DNA of 64,000 nt, from contig NZ_CP092431.1 of NCBI RefSeq assembly GCF_022385335.1, forward strand, positions 9,114,001 through 9,178,000. Direction: 5' to 3'. This DNA is from Streptomyces deccanensis. GTDB lineage: Bacteria > Actinomycetota > Actinomycetes > Streptomycetales > Streptomycetaceae. Positions 1-8,079 of this stretch are shown piece after piece. Under the pieces are notes generated by a model that did not search any database, was not told where the DNA came from, and was given only the letters and a program-made list of their open reading frames with translations. The position numbers and the translations under genes are program-made. Each line of letters begins with the position of its first letter. The stretch's first letter is position 1.

Positions 1-870
1 GGTACCGTCCGGACGATCCGGGTCGACCGTGAGATCGTGCTGTCCCTCGGGGCGTACAACTCGCCCCACCTGCTCCTCCAGTCCGGTGTCGGACCGGCCG
101 ACGAGCTGACCGCGGGAGGGATCACCCCGCTGCACGACCTGCCGGACGTGGGCCGGAACATGCAGGACCACACCGGGTGCTTCATCAGCTTCTTCAGCGA
201 GACGGAGCCGCTGCTCGGCCCGGACACCTCGCGAGAGGAGGAACTCCTGCGTCGGGAAGGCATGGGACCGATGGCCTGGAACGAGACCGGCGGCTTCTTC
301 AGCTCCAGCGACGACGTCCCCGCGCCCGACATCCAGGTGCATGCCGCACTGGGCATCGTCCGTGACGAGGGGCTTGCCGCCCCGTTGGAGCCCGGAATGT
401 CCTTCGGTCCGTACGTGGCGCGGCCCGCGAGCCGCGGCGCGGTGCGGCTGCGGCACTCCCACCCCTACGCCAAGCCGCGCATCTTCCACAACTACCTCGC
501 CGACCCCGACGACCGCCGACGGCTGCGGGAGGGCGTCCGGCTGTGTATGCGCATCGCGCGCGAGCAGCGGCTGACCTCCCTGCTGCAGGCGGACCTGCGT
601 GCGGCCGCCGATGTCGGACTCGCCCCCGTCTCGGACCGCGACCAGGACATCGACGACTTCATTCGCACGCAGTCGTTCTCGTTCTACCACCCGTCGGGCA
701 CCTGCATGATGGGCAAGGTCGTCGACCATGAACTCCGCGTGCGGGGACTCGAGAACGTCCGCGTGGCGGACACGTCGATCATGCCGACCCTCGTCACCGG
801 GAACACCAACGCTCCCGCCATCATGATCGGGGAGAGGGCCGCCGCGTTCATCCGGGCGTCGGCCGGGTGA
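1..870 (+). CDS. GMC family oxidoreductase, C-terminal part (5' end outside window)
   Basis: The reading frame is open from base 1, so this is the last 289 codons of a longer gene (family members usually have 500-560 residues). Early in the fragment a stretch like GAYNSPHLLLQSGVGP matches the GMC signature 2. Near the end, YHPSGTCMMG supplies the conserved active-site histidine and GNTNAPAIMIGERAA the second catalytic Asn/His position and the FAD-domain end. GMC enzymes are FAD-dependent and oxidise alcohols (choline dehydrogenase, glucose oxidase, alkanol dehydrogenase types). The FAD-binding N-terminus is outside the window, so the substrate cannot be named. The gene runs toward the convergent DeoR gene with an 83-bp gap. 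Confidence 0.9.
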   Translation, partial: GTVRTIRVDREIVLSLGAYNSPHLLLQSGVGPADELTAGGITPLHDLPDVGRNMQDHTGCFISFFSETEPLLGPDTSREEELLRREGMGPMAWNETGGFFSSSDDVPAPDIQVHAALGIVRDEGLAAPLEPGMSFGPYVARPASRGAVRLRHSHPYAKPRIFHNYLADPDDRRRLREGVRLCMRIAREQRLTSLLQADLRAAADVGLAPVSDRDQDIDDFIRTQSFSFYHPSGTCMMGKVVDHELRVRGLENVRVADTSIMPTLVTGNTNAPAIMIGERAAAFIRASAG

Positions 871-953
871 AGCCGGCGCTCCCGCTCGCCCCAGCCGCCG
901 TCACCGGACCGGTACGAGGCACGGAGGCCCGTCGGGCGGTGTGCGCGAGTCCG

Positions 954-1715
954 TCACACGGTCCGGACGACGGTGCCGCCGGCTTCCAGTGCGGCGACTT
1001 CGCCGACATCCGCCGTGGTGTCGGTGACGAGGGTGTGCAGGACGGCCGCCGGGCCGACGTAGGCGTAGGCGGTGTGGCCGAGTTTGCCGGCGTCGGCGGC
1101 GGCGATCACGCGGCGGGAGGAGGCGATGCTCGCCTTCTTCACCGCCGCGTCGTCGAGGTCGTACGCGGTGAGACCGTCCGCCGCGGTCAGCCCGCAGCAG
1201 CCGATGACGGCGGTGTCGAAGCGCAGGGCGGCCAGGGAGGCGAGGGTGAGGGGGCCGATGAGGGCTCCCTCGGCGGCGCGAGGCTGGCCGCCGGGTACGA
1301 CCAGGGTGGCCGGGCCGGGTGTCTCGCCGAACAGGTGGATGGCCTGCAGGGACAGCGGCATCACGGTGACGGGCCGCTCGCGCAGGAGGCGGGCGACCTC
1401 CAGGCAGGTGGTGCCGCTGTCCAGCAGGACGCTCTCGCCGTCGGCGATGAGCGCGGAGATCTCGGAGGCGATCCGGCGTTTGGCGTCGACCGCCTCGTGG
1501 GCGCGCAGCGCGAAGGGGGGCTCCTCGCCCCGGAGCAGCAGGGTGCGCGCCCCGCCGCGGACGCGTTCGAGGACACCCTGGGCGGCGAGGACGTCGAGGT
1601 CGCGCCGGATGGTCATCTCCGAGGCGCCGGTCAGCTCCGCCAGCTCCTGGACCGTGGCCCGTCCCGAGTCCCTGACGACCTTCGCGATCAGCCCATGGCG
1701 GTCTGCGTTGCTCAT
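954..1715 (-). CDS. DeoR family transcriptional regulator
   Basis: This 253-residue protein has an N-terminal DeoR helix-turn-helix (about residues 5-55: VQELAELTGASEMTIRRDLD, then LERVRGGA) followed by a DeoR sensor domain that in this family binds a phosphosugar or related metabolite. I start it at the ATG giving MSNADRHGL. An in-frame TTG 11 codons upstream is possible but would place the start inside the inverted repeat between the genes. It is divergent from an MFS carrier; two GAACA/TGTTC inverted repeats between them suggest that it represses that carrier and itself. Length is typical for the family. The ligand is unknown. Confidence 0.9.
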   Translation of the reverse strand: MSNADRHGLIAKVVRDSGRATVQELAELTGASEMTIRRDLDVLAAQGVLERVRGGARTLLLRGEEPPFALRAHEAVDAKRRIASEISALIADGESVLLDSGTTCLEVARLLRERPVTVMPLSLQAIHLFGETPGPATLVVPGGQPRAAEGALIGPLTLASLAALRFDTAVIGCCGLTAADGLTAYDLDDAAVKKASIASSRRVIAAADAGKLGHTAYAYVGPAAVLHTLVTDTTADVGEVAALEAGGTVVRTV

Positions 1716-1740
1716 ACCGCGATTGAACACCACCTGTGAT

Positions 1741-1761
1741 ATGAACAATAATTTTGTTCAT
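1741..1761. promoter_or_regulatory. Inverted repeat, candidate DeoR operator 1
   Basis: ATGAACAA and TTGTTCAT form a perfect 8-bp inverted repeat around a 5-bp centre, in the gap between the divergent DeoR and MFS genes. Position and symmetry suggest an operator; binding is inferred. Confidence 0.5.
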
Positions 1762-1773
1762 AACGGCAATTCA

Positions 1774-1792
1774 CGAACACTAGAAATGTTCG
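1774..1792. promoter_or_regulatory. Inverted repeat, candidate DeoR operator 2
   Basis: CGAACA and TGTTCG flank a 7-bp centre just upstream of the MFS start. The half-sites share GAACA/TGTTC with the repeat at 1741-1761, and the two centres are about three helical turns apart (32 bp), as expected for cooperative binding by one regulator. Confidence 0.45.
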
Positions 1793-1806
1793 TTACGCTG
1801 GTCGGC

Positions 1807-3045
1807 ATGGAACGTTCCCTGCGAGCCGCCCGCGTGGCGACCTATGTCTACTTCGTCCTGTACGGCACCCTGCTGGGCACCTGGGTGGTGCACATCCCCG
1901 CGATCGAGGAACGCGTCGGCATCAGCCACGCCGCGCTCGGCGGCCTGCTGGTGGTGCTCGGGCTCGGGGCTTTCGTAGGGATGCAGGTGGCGGGTCCGCT
2001 GACCGACCGCCTCGGCACCCGTGTCGTGGTGCCCGCCGGCGGTGTCCTCTGCGGCACGACCCTGTTCCTGCCCGGTCTCGCCCACGATCCGTGGACGCTG
2101 GCCGCCGCCCTGCTGGTCTTCGGCCTCTGCAACGGCTGCCTCGACGTGAGCATGAACGCCCACGCCGTGCACGTGGAGAAGGCGTACGGCCGCCCCGTCA
2201 TGTCCGGCTTCCACGCCACGTTCTCCGTCGGCGGTGTCCTCGCCGCACTCGCCGGAGCGGGCGCCGCGAGCGCCGGCCTGCACCCGGCCGCGAGCATGGC
2301 CGCCATCGGGGCCTTGGGCGTCGTGATCACCCTGACCTCGGCCCGTTCCCTGCTGCCTGCCGCTCCCGCCGTCGACAGCCCCAGCTCCACGGAGGAGACG
2401 GGGACGTCACCGGCCGTCGAGCACAGCGGCACCACGGGCCGGGTCTGGTTGCTGGCCGTCCTGGCGCTGATGGCCATGCTGTGCGAAGGCGCCGCCCACG
2501 ACTGGAGCGTCCTGCACCTGAAGGACGTCCTGGGCGCGTCCGCCGGCACGGCGGCCTTCGCGTACGGCACCTTCGCCGCGGCCATGACCATCGGCCGGCT
2601 GCTCACCGACCGCCTCGTCACCCGGCTCGGTTCCGTGGCGATCCTGCGCTACGGCGCGGCCATGGCCGCCGTCGGCAGCACACTCGTGGCCCTCGGCCCG
2701 TGGATGTGGACCGCGTTCACCGGCTGGGCACTGTTCGGCCTGGGCCTGTCCGGGTGTGTACCGCAACTGTTCAGCGCGGCCGGGCACGCCGACCCCTCGG
2801 CGGCCGGTGCCAACGTCTCCCGCGTCGCCGGACTCGGCTACGTCGGCATGCTCGCCGGCCCTGCCGTCATCGGCTGGCTGACCCACCTCGTCGCCCTCAA
2901 CCACGCCTTCGTCCTGTTGACCCTGCTGTGCGTGACGACCGCCGTGGGCGCCCGCGTCCTGCGCACCGACCCCGTCCTCGTCCGTCAGGGCGAGAGGGAG
3001 GCCGACCGCACCCGCGAGCGCGAGACGTCAGCCAGCAGCCCATGA
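1807..3045 (+). CDS. MFS transporter (YbjJ-like)
   Basis: A 412-residue membrane protein with about twelve hydrophobic segments and the MFS motif A between helices 2 and 3 (GPLTDRLGTR). The general pattern resembles the YbjJ-type group of MFS proteins, whose substrates are poorly known. The start chosen is the second ATG (MERSLRAA); an ATG seven codons upstream (MFVTLVG) is also in frame but lies in the candidate operator. No strong ribosome site precedes either. The gene is probably monocistronic, because a 15-bp perfect stem follows its stop. Control by the divergent DeoR protein is likely. Confidence 0.85.
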   Translation: MERSLRAARVATYVYFVLYGTLLGTWVVHIPAIEERVGISHAALGGLLVVLGLGAFVGMQVAGPLTDRLGTRVVVPAGGVLCGTTLFLPGLAHDPWTLAAALLVFGLCNGCLDVSMNAHAVHVEKAYGRPVMSGFHATFSVGGVLAALAGAGAASAGLHPAASMAAIGALGVVITLTSARSLLPAAPAVDSPSSTEETGTSPAVEHSGTTGRVWLLAVLALMAMLCEGAAHDWSVLHLKDVLGASAGTAAFAYGTFAAAMTIGRLLTDRLVTRLGSVAILRYGAAMAAVGSTLVALGPWMWTAFTGWALFGLGLSGCVPQLFSAAGHADPSAAGANVSRVAGLGYVGMLAGPAVIGWLTHLVALNHAFVLLTLLCVTTAVGARVLRTDPVLVRQGEREADRTRERETSASSP

Positions 3046-3047
3046 CC

Positions 3048-3087
3048 GCTTGTGCGGCACGGTCCCTGACAACCGTGCCGCACAAGC
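3048..3087. terminator. Stem-loop terminator after MFS gene
   Basis: A perfect 15-bp stem (3048-3062 with 3073-3087) and a 10-nt loop begin three bases after the MFS stop. There is no T-tract, as is common for terminators in high-GC actinomycetes. Confidence 0.6.
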
Positions 3088-3146
3088 CCTTCCCTCCCCG
3101 GTCACCAGGGCCGGGAAAAGCCCTCAGCCTGACCGAAGGAGCCCCG

Positions 3147-4139
3147 ATGTCCGAGTCCCCCGCAGTGCCCGCCCGCGGCCGTGTCGGTGTCATGCTGCCG
3201 CTCGACCTCCCCGTCGGCGAGGTGCTGCCCTATGTCCGGCGTGCCGAGGAGCTGGGGTTCGACCAGGTCTGGGTCGTGGAGGACCTCGGCTGGCGCGGCG
3301 GTGTGGCCCAGGCCGCAACGATCCTGGCCTCCACGACGAACCTCACCGTCGGGATCGGCATCATGCCCGCCGGCGCCCGCAACGTGGCCTTCGCCGCGAT
3401 GGAGCTGGCCACCCTCGCCCAGCTCCACCCCGGCCGGCTCATCGCGGGCATCGGCCACGGCATGCCCGCCTGGATGCGCCAGGTCGGGTCCTGGCCCGCC
3501 AGCCCCCTGACGCTCATCAAGGAGTACGCGAGAGCACTCCGCCTGCTCATCGCCGGCAAGCCGGTTCCCGCGAACGGCCGGTACGTACGCTGCGAGGGCG
3601 TGGTCCTGACCGAGATCCCGGACATCGTCCCCCCGGTGATTCTCGGCGTCCGCGGCCCCAAGTCGCAGGCCGTCGCGGGCGAGGTCGCCGACGGTCTCCT
3701 CCTGGCCGAGCCCGCCGCACCCGGCTACATCAAAGCGTCGCTGCGCAACCTGGGTGCCTCCGCCTCCGCGAACGCCCCGGAGATCGTCGTCTACGACGCC
3801 GCGGCCGTGGACGACGCCGAAGAAGCCGCCCTGGCCCGTGTCCGCACCGTCCTGGAATCGGTCGGTGAGCCGCAGTGGGCCGCGCACATCGACCCCCTGC
3901 CCTTCGCCGAGGAACTGCGCGCGCACCGCGCCGCCAGCCCCGACGCCCAGCACTTCGCCCGGACGATGCCCGCCGACTGGATCCGCGCGTTGAGCATCGC
4001 CGGCACCCCGGCCCAGGCCCGCGCGGCGATCGATGCGCGCCACGCCGCCGGCGCGACCAGCGTCGTTCTCGCCCCGGCGGGCCCCGACCGCCTGGCCGCA
4101 CTGGACTCGCTCGCCCGCGCCCTGCCCCACCGGCACTGA
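3147..4139 (+). CDS. Luciferase-like (LLM class) flavin/F420-dependent oxidoreductase
   Basis: The 330-residue protein has the bacterial luciferase-like TIM-barrel pattern: an N-terminal strand and helix ending AEELGFDQVWVVEDLGW, then TNLTVGIGIMPAGARN, the LAQLHPGRLIAGIGHG segment and a C-terminal segment that scans for substrate-like phosphate (GTPAQARAAIDARHAAG). In actinomycetes most such proteins use F420 or FMN for hydride transfer to an unknown substrate. GAAGGAG lies six bases upstream of the ATG. A HAD hydrolase follows after 36 bp and may be co-transcribed. I cannot name the substrate. Confidence 0.85.
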   Translation: MSESPAVPARGRVGVMLPLDLPVGEVLPYVRRAEELGFDQVWVVEDLGWRGGVAQAATILASTTNLTVGIGIMPAGARNVAFAAMELATLAQLHPGRLIAGIGHGMPAWMRQVGSWPASPLTLIKEYARALRLLIAGKPVPANGRYVRCEGVVLTEIPDIVPPVILGVRGPKSQAVAGEVADGLLLAEPAAPGYIKASLRNLGASASANAPEIVVYDAAAVDDAEEAALARVRTVLESVGEPQWAAHIDPLPFAEELRAHRAASPDAQHFARTMPADWIRALSIAGTPAQARAAIDARHAAGATSVVLAPAGPDRLAALDSLARALPHRH

Positions 4140-4175
4140 CCCGAACGCCCCGCGACCGCAAGGGAACCGACCCTC

Positions 4176-4796
4176 ATGTCCACCGACCGCCGCCGCATCG
4201 TGCTCTTCGACCTCTTCGGGGTCATCGCCCGCCACCAGCGCCCGGGCGCCCTGGAGAAGATGGCCGCCCGCTGCCAGGCCTCCGCCGACGCCTTCACCAC
4301 GGCCTACTGGACCCACCGCCCGCCCTACGACGCCGGCCGGCGGACCGCGTCCGCGTACTGGACCGACGTGCTGTCCGCGCTGTCCCGGCCCGCCGACGCC
4401 GACACGATCGAGGAGCTGCGGCTCACCGACATCGACAGCTGGTCCCGCGTCGACGACCGCATGGTCTCCTACGTACGGGACCTGCGGGACCGCGCCCGGG
4501 TCGCCCTGCTGTCCAACATCCCGGCGGACCACGCGGACGCCTTCCTCGCCGCCCAGTCCTGGCTGCACGACCTCGACCACGTGGCGTTCTCAGGGAAGAT
4601 CGGGGCGGCCAAGCCCGACCCGGCCGCCTTCCAGTACTGCGTCGTCGCCCTACAGTCCGCGCCCGCAGACTTCCTCTTCGTCGACGACCGCGAGGAGAAC
4701 GTCCACGCGGCACAGGCGGTCGGCCTGAACGGGCACGTCTTCCAGCGCCAGGATGAACTCGCGGCCGTCATTGATGCGTGGCTGCCGGCCCGCTGA
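4176..4796 (+). CDS. HAD family hydrolase, haloacid-dehalogenase-like
   Basis: A 206-residue HAD protein. Motif I is FDLFGVI with nucleophile D12; the second Asp of the phosphatase form DxD is replaced by Phe, as in 2-haloacid dehalogenases (DxYGT) rather than typical phosphatases. Motif II is LLSNIP, motif III the lysine of GAAKPDP, motif IV FVDDREENV. A helical cap follows motif I. The reaction could be dehalogenation or hydrolysis of a small phosphate; the missing second Asp makes classic phosphatase activity less likely. It ends directly against a very long stem-loop shared with the convergent gene. Confidence 0.85.
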   Translation: MSTDRRRIVLFDLFGVIARHQRPGALEKMAARCQASADAFTTAYWTHRPPYDAGRRTASAYWTDVLSALSRPADADTIEELRLTDIDSWSRVDDRMVSYVRDLRDRARVALLSNIPADHADAFLAAQSWLHDLDHVAFSGKIGAAKPDPAAFQYCVVALQSAPADFLFVDDREENVHAAQAVGLNGHVFQRQDELAAVIDAWLPAR

Positions 4797-4868
4797 ACAC
4801 CTCCACCGGAACCACTCGGCGGCCGCACCGTTCACGGTGCGGCCGCCGAGTGGTTCCGGTGGAGGTGT
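4797..4868. terminator. Perfect 34-bp stem, bidirectional terminator between convergent genes
   Basis: Bases 4797-4830 and 4835-4868 are exact reverse complements around the loop TTCA. The stem starts on the base after the HAD stop codon and ends inside the stop codon of the opposite gene, so the whole intergenic space is one hairpin. It should terminate transcription from both sides. Confidence 0.8.
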
Positions 4869-7800
4869 CAGTCCACGTTCACCATCTTCCACAGCTGGCT
4901 GTCGGCGTTCGTGTCCGTGGACTGGACGAGCTGAGTCCCTCCGGAGGACACGGTGAGCAGCTTGCTGCTGTTCATGTTCTTGATCTTGTAGTACCCGTTG
5001 CCGGCGGCGACCAGTGTCCAGTGCTGGTTCACACCGTTGTTGTCGGTCCACTGGACGATGCCGGCGCCGTCCGTGGTGAGCCCGTCCTTGACGTCCAGCA
5101 GTTTGCCGGTGTCCTGGCTGACGATCTCGTAACTGCCGTCACCCACCGGGACGTACCGCCAGCGCTGGTTCTGGGCTCCGTTGTCGCTCCAGTGGATGAT
5201 GTTCGCTCCGTCGGCGTTGGATCCGCCGTTGATGTCGACCGCCTTGCCGCTGCTCTTGTTGAGCATCTTGTAGAAGGCGTTCTTGGCGGGGAAGGAGATG
5301 TGGGCGAACGCGTCCAGTGCGCAGACGGTGTTGGAAGAGGACGCGTTCTTCGTTCCGGTGCACACGATCTTGATCGTGTGGGGGCCGGCGGCGAGATCCG
5401 TCTTCTCGAACAGTGGCACCTGCTTCGTCACCGTCGAGGCGTAGGCGTCGATACCCGCCTGTGCGAGGGCGCCGTCGAGGTAGACGTCCACCTTGCCCAT
5501 GTTCGGCTGCTTCATGCCGAGGTAGCGGATGCCCGTGCCGGTGAAGGAGTACTCGGCGGAGTTGCCCGAGGCGCTCGTGAACTTCTCGGACCCGCCGAAG
5601 TCCTGCGTGTCGTTCCAGTTCGACCAGCCGGCCGAGTAGGTCACGCTCGCGGCCTTGTCGTCGACGTAGGCCCAGCGTTGCCGCACCAGCGCCTTCGACG
5701 CGGCGGACGCGTTGCCCTGTGCGTCCACGACGTAGAGGCGGTAGTCACCGGCCGTCCCGGGAACGGCGATAGCCGTCGCGGTTCCGCTCGCCTTGGTCAT
5801 CGTGGGACCGACAGCGAACGTGGTCGTACCGGACGGAGCGAGCCAGAGGGTCTTGGTCGAGTCACCCGTGCCGCGGACGGGAACGGACGACACACCCTTG
5901 CCGGCGAAGGTACTGGCGGGCAGCACGTAGTCCTGCAGGGCCACCCTGCTCCGGGGGACGAGATCCTTGTATGCGTCTTCCAGGCCCGCGTCCAGGGCGA
6001 TGCCGTACGCCTCGGAGGGCCACACGTTGTCCGAGTACGCGCGCACGTCCTGGATGGTGCTGGACGTGACGGTCTGGTCGAAGATCTTGTTGACGGTGCC
6101 GTAGGTGTTGGTGATCGTCAGGTCCTTCTGGCGGCCCCATTCGCCGGAGTGGATGGTGGACGTGAGACCCGGGTCCACGTCGAGCACGTTGTCGTGGAAG
6201 TTGATGCCGGCGGAGCCTTCATCGGGGTGGATGCCGTACTTGTGGCCGGCCGGAACACCCTGCATGTAGTTGCCGCTGATCTCCGTTCCCGGCTGCTTGC
6301 CCAGCGTGTAGATGGGACCTGCGTCGGCGAGCGTCTGCATCGTGTCGACGATCTCGTTGTACCTGATGGAGTTGTTCTTCGCCGTGGTGGTCGGCGTGCC
6401 GGGCACGACCGAGTCCGAGTCTCCGTTGAAGTTCCACCAGCCCCAGCCGAGCGAGATGCCCGCCCACGGGGACTTCTCGATCCGGTTGTGCTCCACGGCC
6501 AGTGATTCGACGAAGTACGCCGACACGGGGTTGGAGCCGTTGAACAACACCGCGCTGTCGTAGATGTAGTTGTTCCTGACGGTGATGTTCTTGCAGACAC
6601 CCTCGACGTTCACCGGGTACTTCTCGTGGTTGGTCGAGGTGTGGTCCCCGATGTACACGTGCTGCGGGTGACCCACGGTGATGGCGGACCCGGCGATGTC
6701 ATTGACGTAATTACCGGTCAACTGCGAGTCGGTCACGTCGTTGGCCAGGGTGATCCCGTCGGCACCGGTGTGCTGCACTGTGTTGCGCTGCAGGCTGATC
6801 CCGTCGGCGTTCTCGATCTGGATCATCGCCGGGTGCAGGTCGACGTTGCGGTACGTGAAGGCGTGGAAGTTGTCATCCGCGAACACGTTCGCGCTGACGT
6901 TGCCCTGCTGGCCCTGCCGGAAGACGGAGTCCCCCACCTGGACCAGGTTCCAGTCGGAGTGCTCGACCGTGAGCCCCGAGAACGTGATGTTCCGCGCGTG
7001 GTCGGTCCTGGACGCGCCGGCGATCTTGAGGACGGTGGACACGTTGTTCGGCGCGAAGACGTCCGCCGTCGTCATGTCCTCGGAGCTGGACTTGTAGTAG
7101 TACACCGTGTCGGTGGTCTTGTTGAAGTAGAACTCGCCCGGCTGGTCCAGGAACTCGTATGCGTTCATGAACGTCTGGGTACCGGTGGCCTGGAAGTCGC
7201 CGTTGAACGCGAACTGGGCTATCGCCGCGCCCGGCTGCTGGAACTTGGCCACGCGGTTGGCCCCGTCCGAGCTGGTGGTGACCTCCCTGACGCCCACGAT
7301 CGCCGTGGTCCAGGTCGTCGCCGTCTTGATCTCCACGTCGTCCTGGTTGGACGCGATGGCCGGCAGCGCGGAGAGGCTGTACTTGGCCGCGTCGCACGCC
7401 TCACCCGTCTCCCAGGCCCAGGAGGGCAAGGGGGTCTGGACCTTGTAGTTCTCCCCGTAACATCCGGCCGAGCTGATCGTCTTCGAGGCCATCTCGGCGC
7501 GCTTGCCGTTGACGTAGAGAGCGCGGAGCTTGTTGTCGCGGTTGAGAGTGGCCTTCCAGATGTTCCCGCTGTGCTGTGTCCAGCCGGTGACCGGAACGCC
7601 TCCGTCCAGGACCGGCTTCTCGCTCTGATAGGCGGCGTAGACGACTCGGTACCCGTTCGTTCCGGAGTCGGCCGAGGTGAAGTTGATGGTGCTGCTCACC
7701 GGGTAGGTGCCGCCCCGGAGATAGACGTTGATGTCTCCGGTCATGTCGTCGTTGACCGTGCGCACGACGTCCCGGGCGTGCTGCAGGGTCTTGAACGGCG

Positions 7801-8008
7801 CCGAGATCGTCCCGGAGTTGGTGTCGCTGCCGCTGGGGGAGACGTAGTACGTCGCCTGGGTGGCGGCCGCGGCCGGGGTCGGCGTGGTGAGGGAGGTCAG
7901 CAGAGCGGCGGAGACCGCCGCCGCGAGTGTCGCCGGCAGGAGACGGCGGACGGAGGAGGCGGGGTGTCTGCCTCTCCTGGTGGTTCTGGTGCTCGGACTG
8001 GTGTACAT
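4868..8008 (-). CDS. Secreted right-handed beta-helix protein with C-terminal ricin-type lectin domain (GH141-like)
   Basis: The 1046-residue product has a signal peptide (RR-rich start, hydrophobic 26-40, cleavage near AAAA at 46-50). Then comes YYVSPSGSDTNSGT...PFKTLQHARD, the N-terminal hallmark of parallel beta-helix glycosidases; SEKPVLDGG...GWTQHSGNIWKA and LRALYVNGKRAEMAS resemble family GH141 (alpha-L-fucosidase or xylanase in known members). A beta-sandwich carbohydrate-binding-like domain lies at about 780-900, and a ricin B-like domain with repeated QxW-type ends (NQRW, NQHW, SQLW) at 909-1046. I start at the ATG preceded by GTGGAG; a GTG at 8083 overlaps the upstream stop but would bury the signal peptide. 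It follows the sugar-acid genes and probably attacks a glycan outside the cell. Confidence 0.85.
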   Translation of the reverse strand: MYTSPSTRTTRRGRHPASSVRRLLPATLAAAVSAALLTSLTTPTPAAAATQATYYVSPSGSDTNSGTISAPFKTLQHARDVVRTVNDDMTGDINVYLRGGTYPVSSTINFTSADSGTNGYRVVYAAYQSEKPVLDGGVPVTGWTQHSGNIWKATLNRDNKLRALYVNGKRAEMASKTISSAGCYGENYKVQTPLPSWAWETGEACDAAKYSLSALPAIASNQDDVEIKTATTWTTAIVGVREVTTSSDGANRVAKFQQPGAAIAQFAFNGDFQATGTQTFMNAYEFLDQPGEFYFNKTTDTVYYYKSSSEDMTTADVFAPNNVSTVLKIAGASRTDHARNITFSGLTVEHSDWNLVQVGDSVFRQGQQGNVSANVFADDNFHAFTYRNVDLHPAMIQIENADGISLQRNTVQHTGADGITLANDVTDSQLTGNYVNDIAGSAITVGHPQHVYIGDHTSTNHEKYPVNVEGVCKNITVRNNYIYDSAVLFNGSNPVSAYFVESLAVEHNRIEKSPWAGISLGWGWWNFNGDSDSVVPGTPTTTAKNNSIRYNEIVDTMQTLADAGPIYTLGKQPGTEISGNYMQGVPAGHKYGIHPDEGSAGINFHDNVLDVDPGLTSTIHSGEWGRQKDLTITNTYGTVNKIFDQTVTSSTIQDVRAYSDNVWPSEAYGIALDAGLEDAYKDLVPRSRVALQDYVLPASTFAGKGVSSVPVRGTGDSTKTLWLAPSGTTTFAVGPTMTKASGTATAIAVPGTAGDYRLYVVDAQGNASAASKALVRQRWAYVDDKAASVTYSAGWSNWNDTQDFGGSEKFTSASGNSAEYSFTGTGIRYLGMKQPNMGKVDVYLDGALAQAGIDAYASTVTKQVPLFEKTDLAAGPHTIKIVCTGTKNASSSNTVCALDAFAHISFPAKNAFYKMLNKSSGKAVDINGGSNADGANIIHWSDNGAQNQRWRYVPVGDGSYEIVSQDTGKLLDVKDGLTTDGAGIVQWTDNNGVNQHWTLVAAGNGYYKIKNMNSSKLLTVSSGGTQLVQSTDTNADSQLWKMVNVD

Positions 8009-8079
8009 GGGGCGGCTCCACGGGGGTGCTGGTGTTCGGTTGATGCGGTCCAGGGAGTTGTTGTCACGGGTTGGTCGGA

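Noticed and set aside
3102..4580. Long minus-strand open frame (492 codons) opposite the LLM and HAD genes
   Set aside because: It is Gly/Val/Arg-rich low-complexity sequence without any family pattern, a usual mirror of GC-rich codons on the real strand.
4868..5300. Ricin-domain coding repeats as a DNA repeat or CRISPR array
   Set aside because: The repeats are degenerate protein repeats, not regular DNA repeats with spacers.
4778..6505. Long plus-strand open frame (575 codons) opposite the beta-helix/ricin gene
   Set aside because: Composition is Val/Gly/Arg-rich with no domain pattern, while the minus strand has a signal peptide, beta-helix and ricin repeats.
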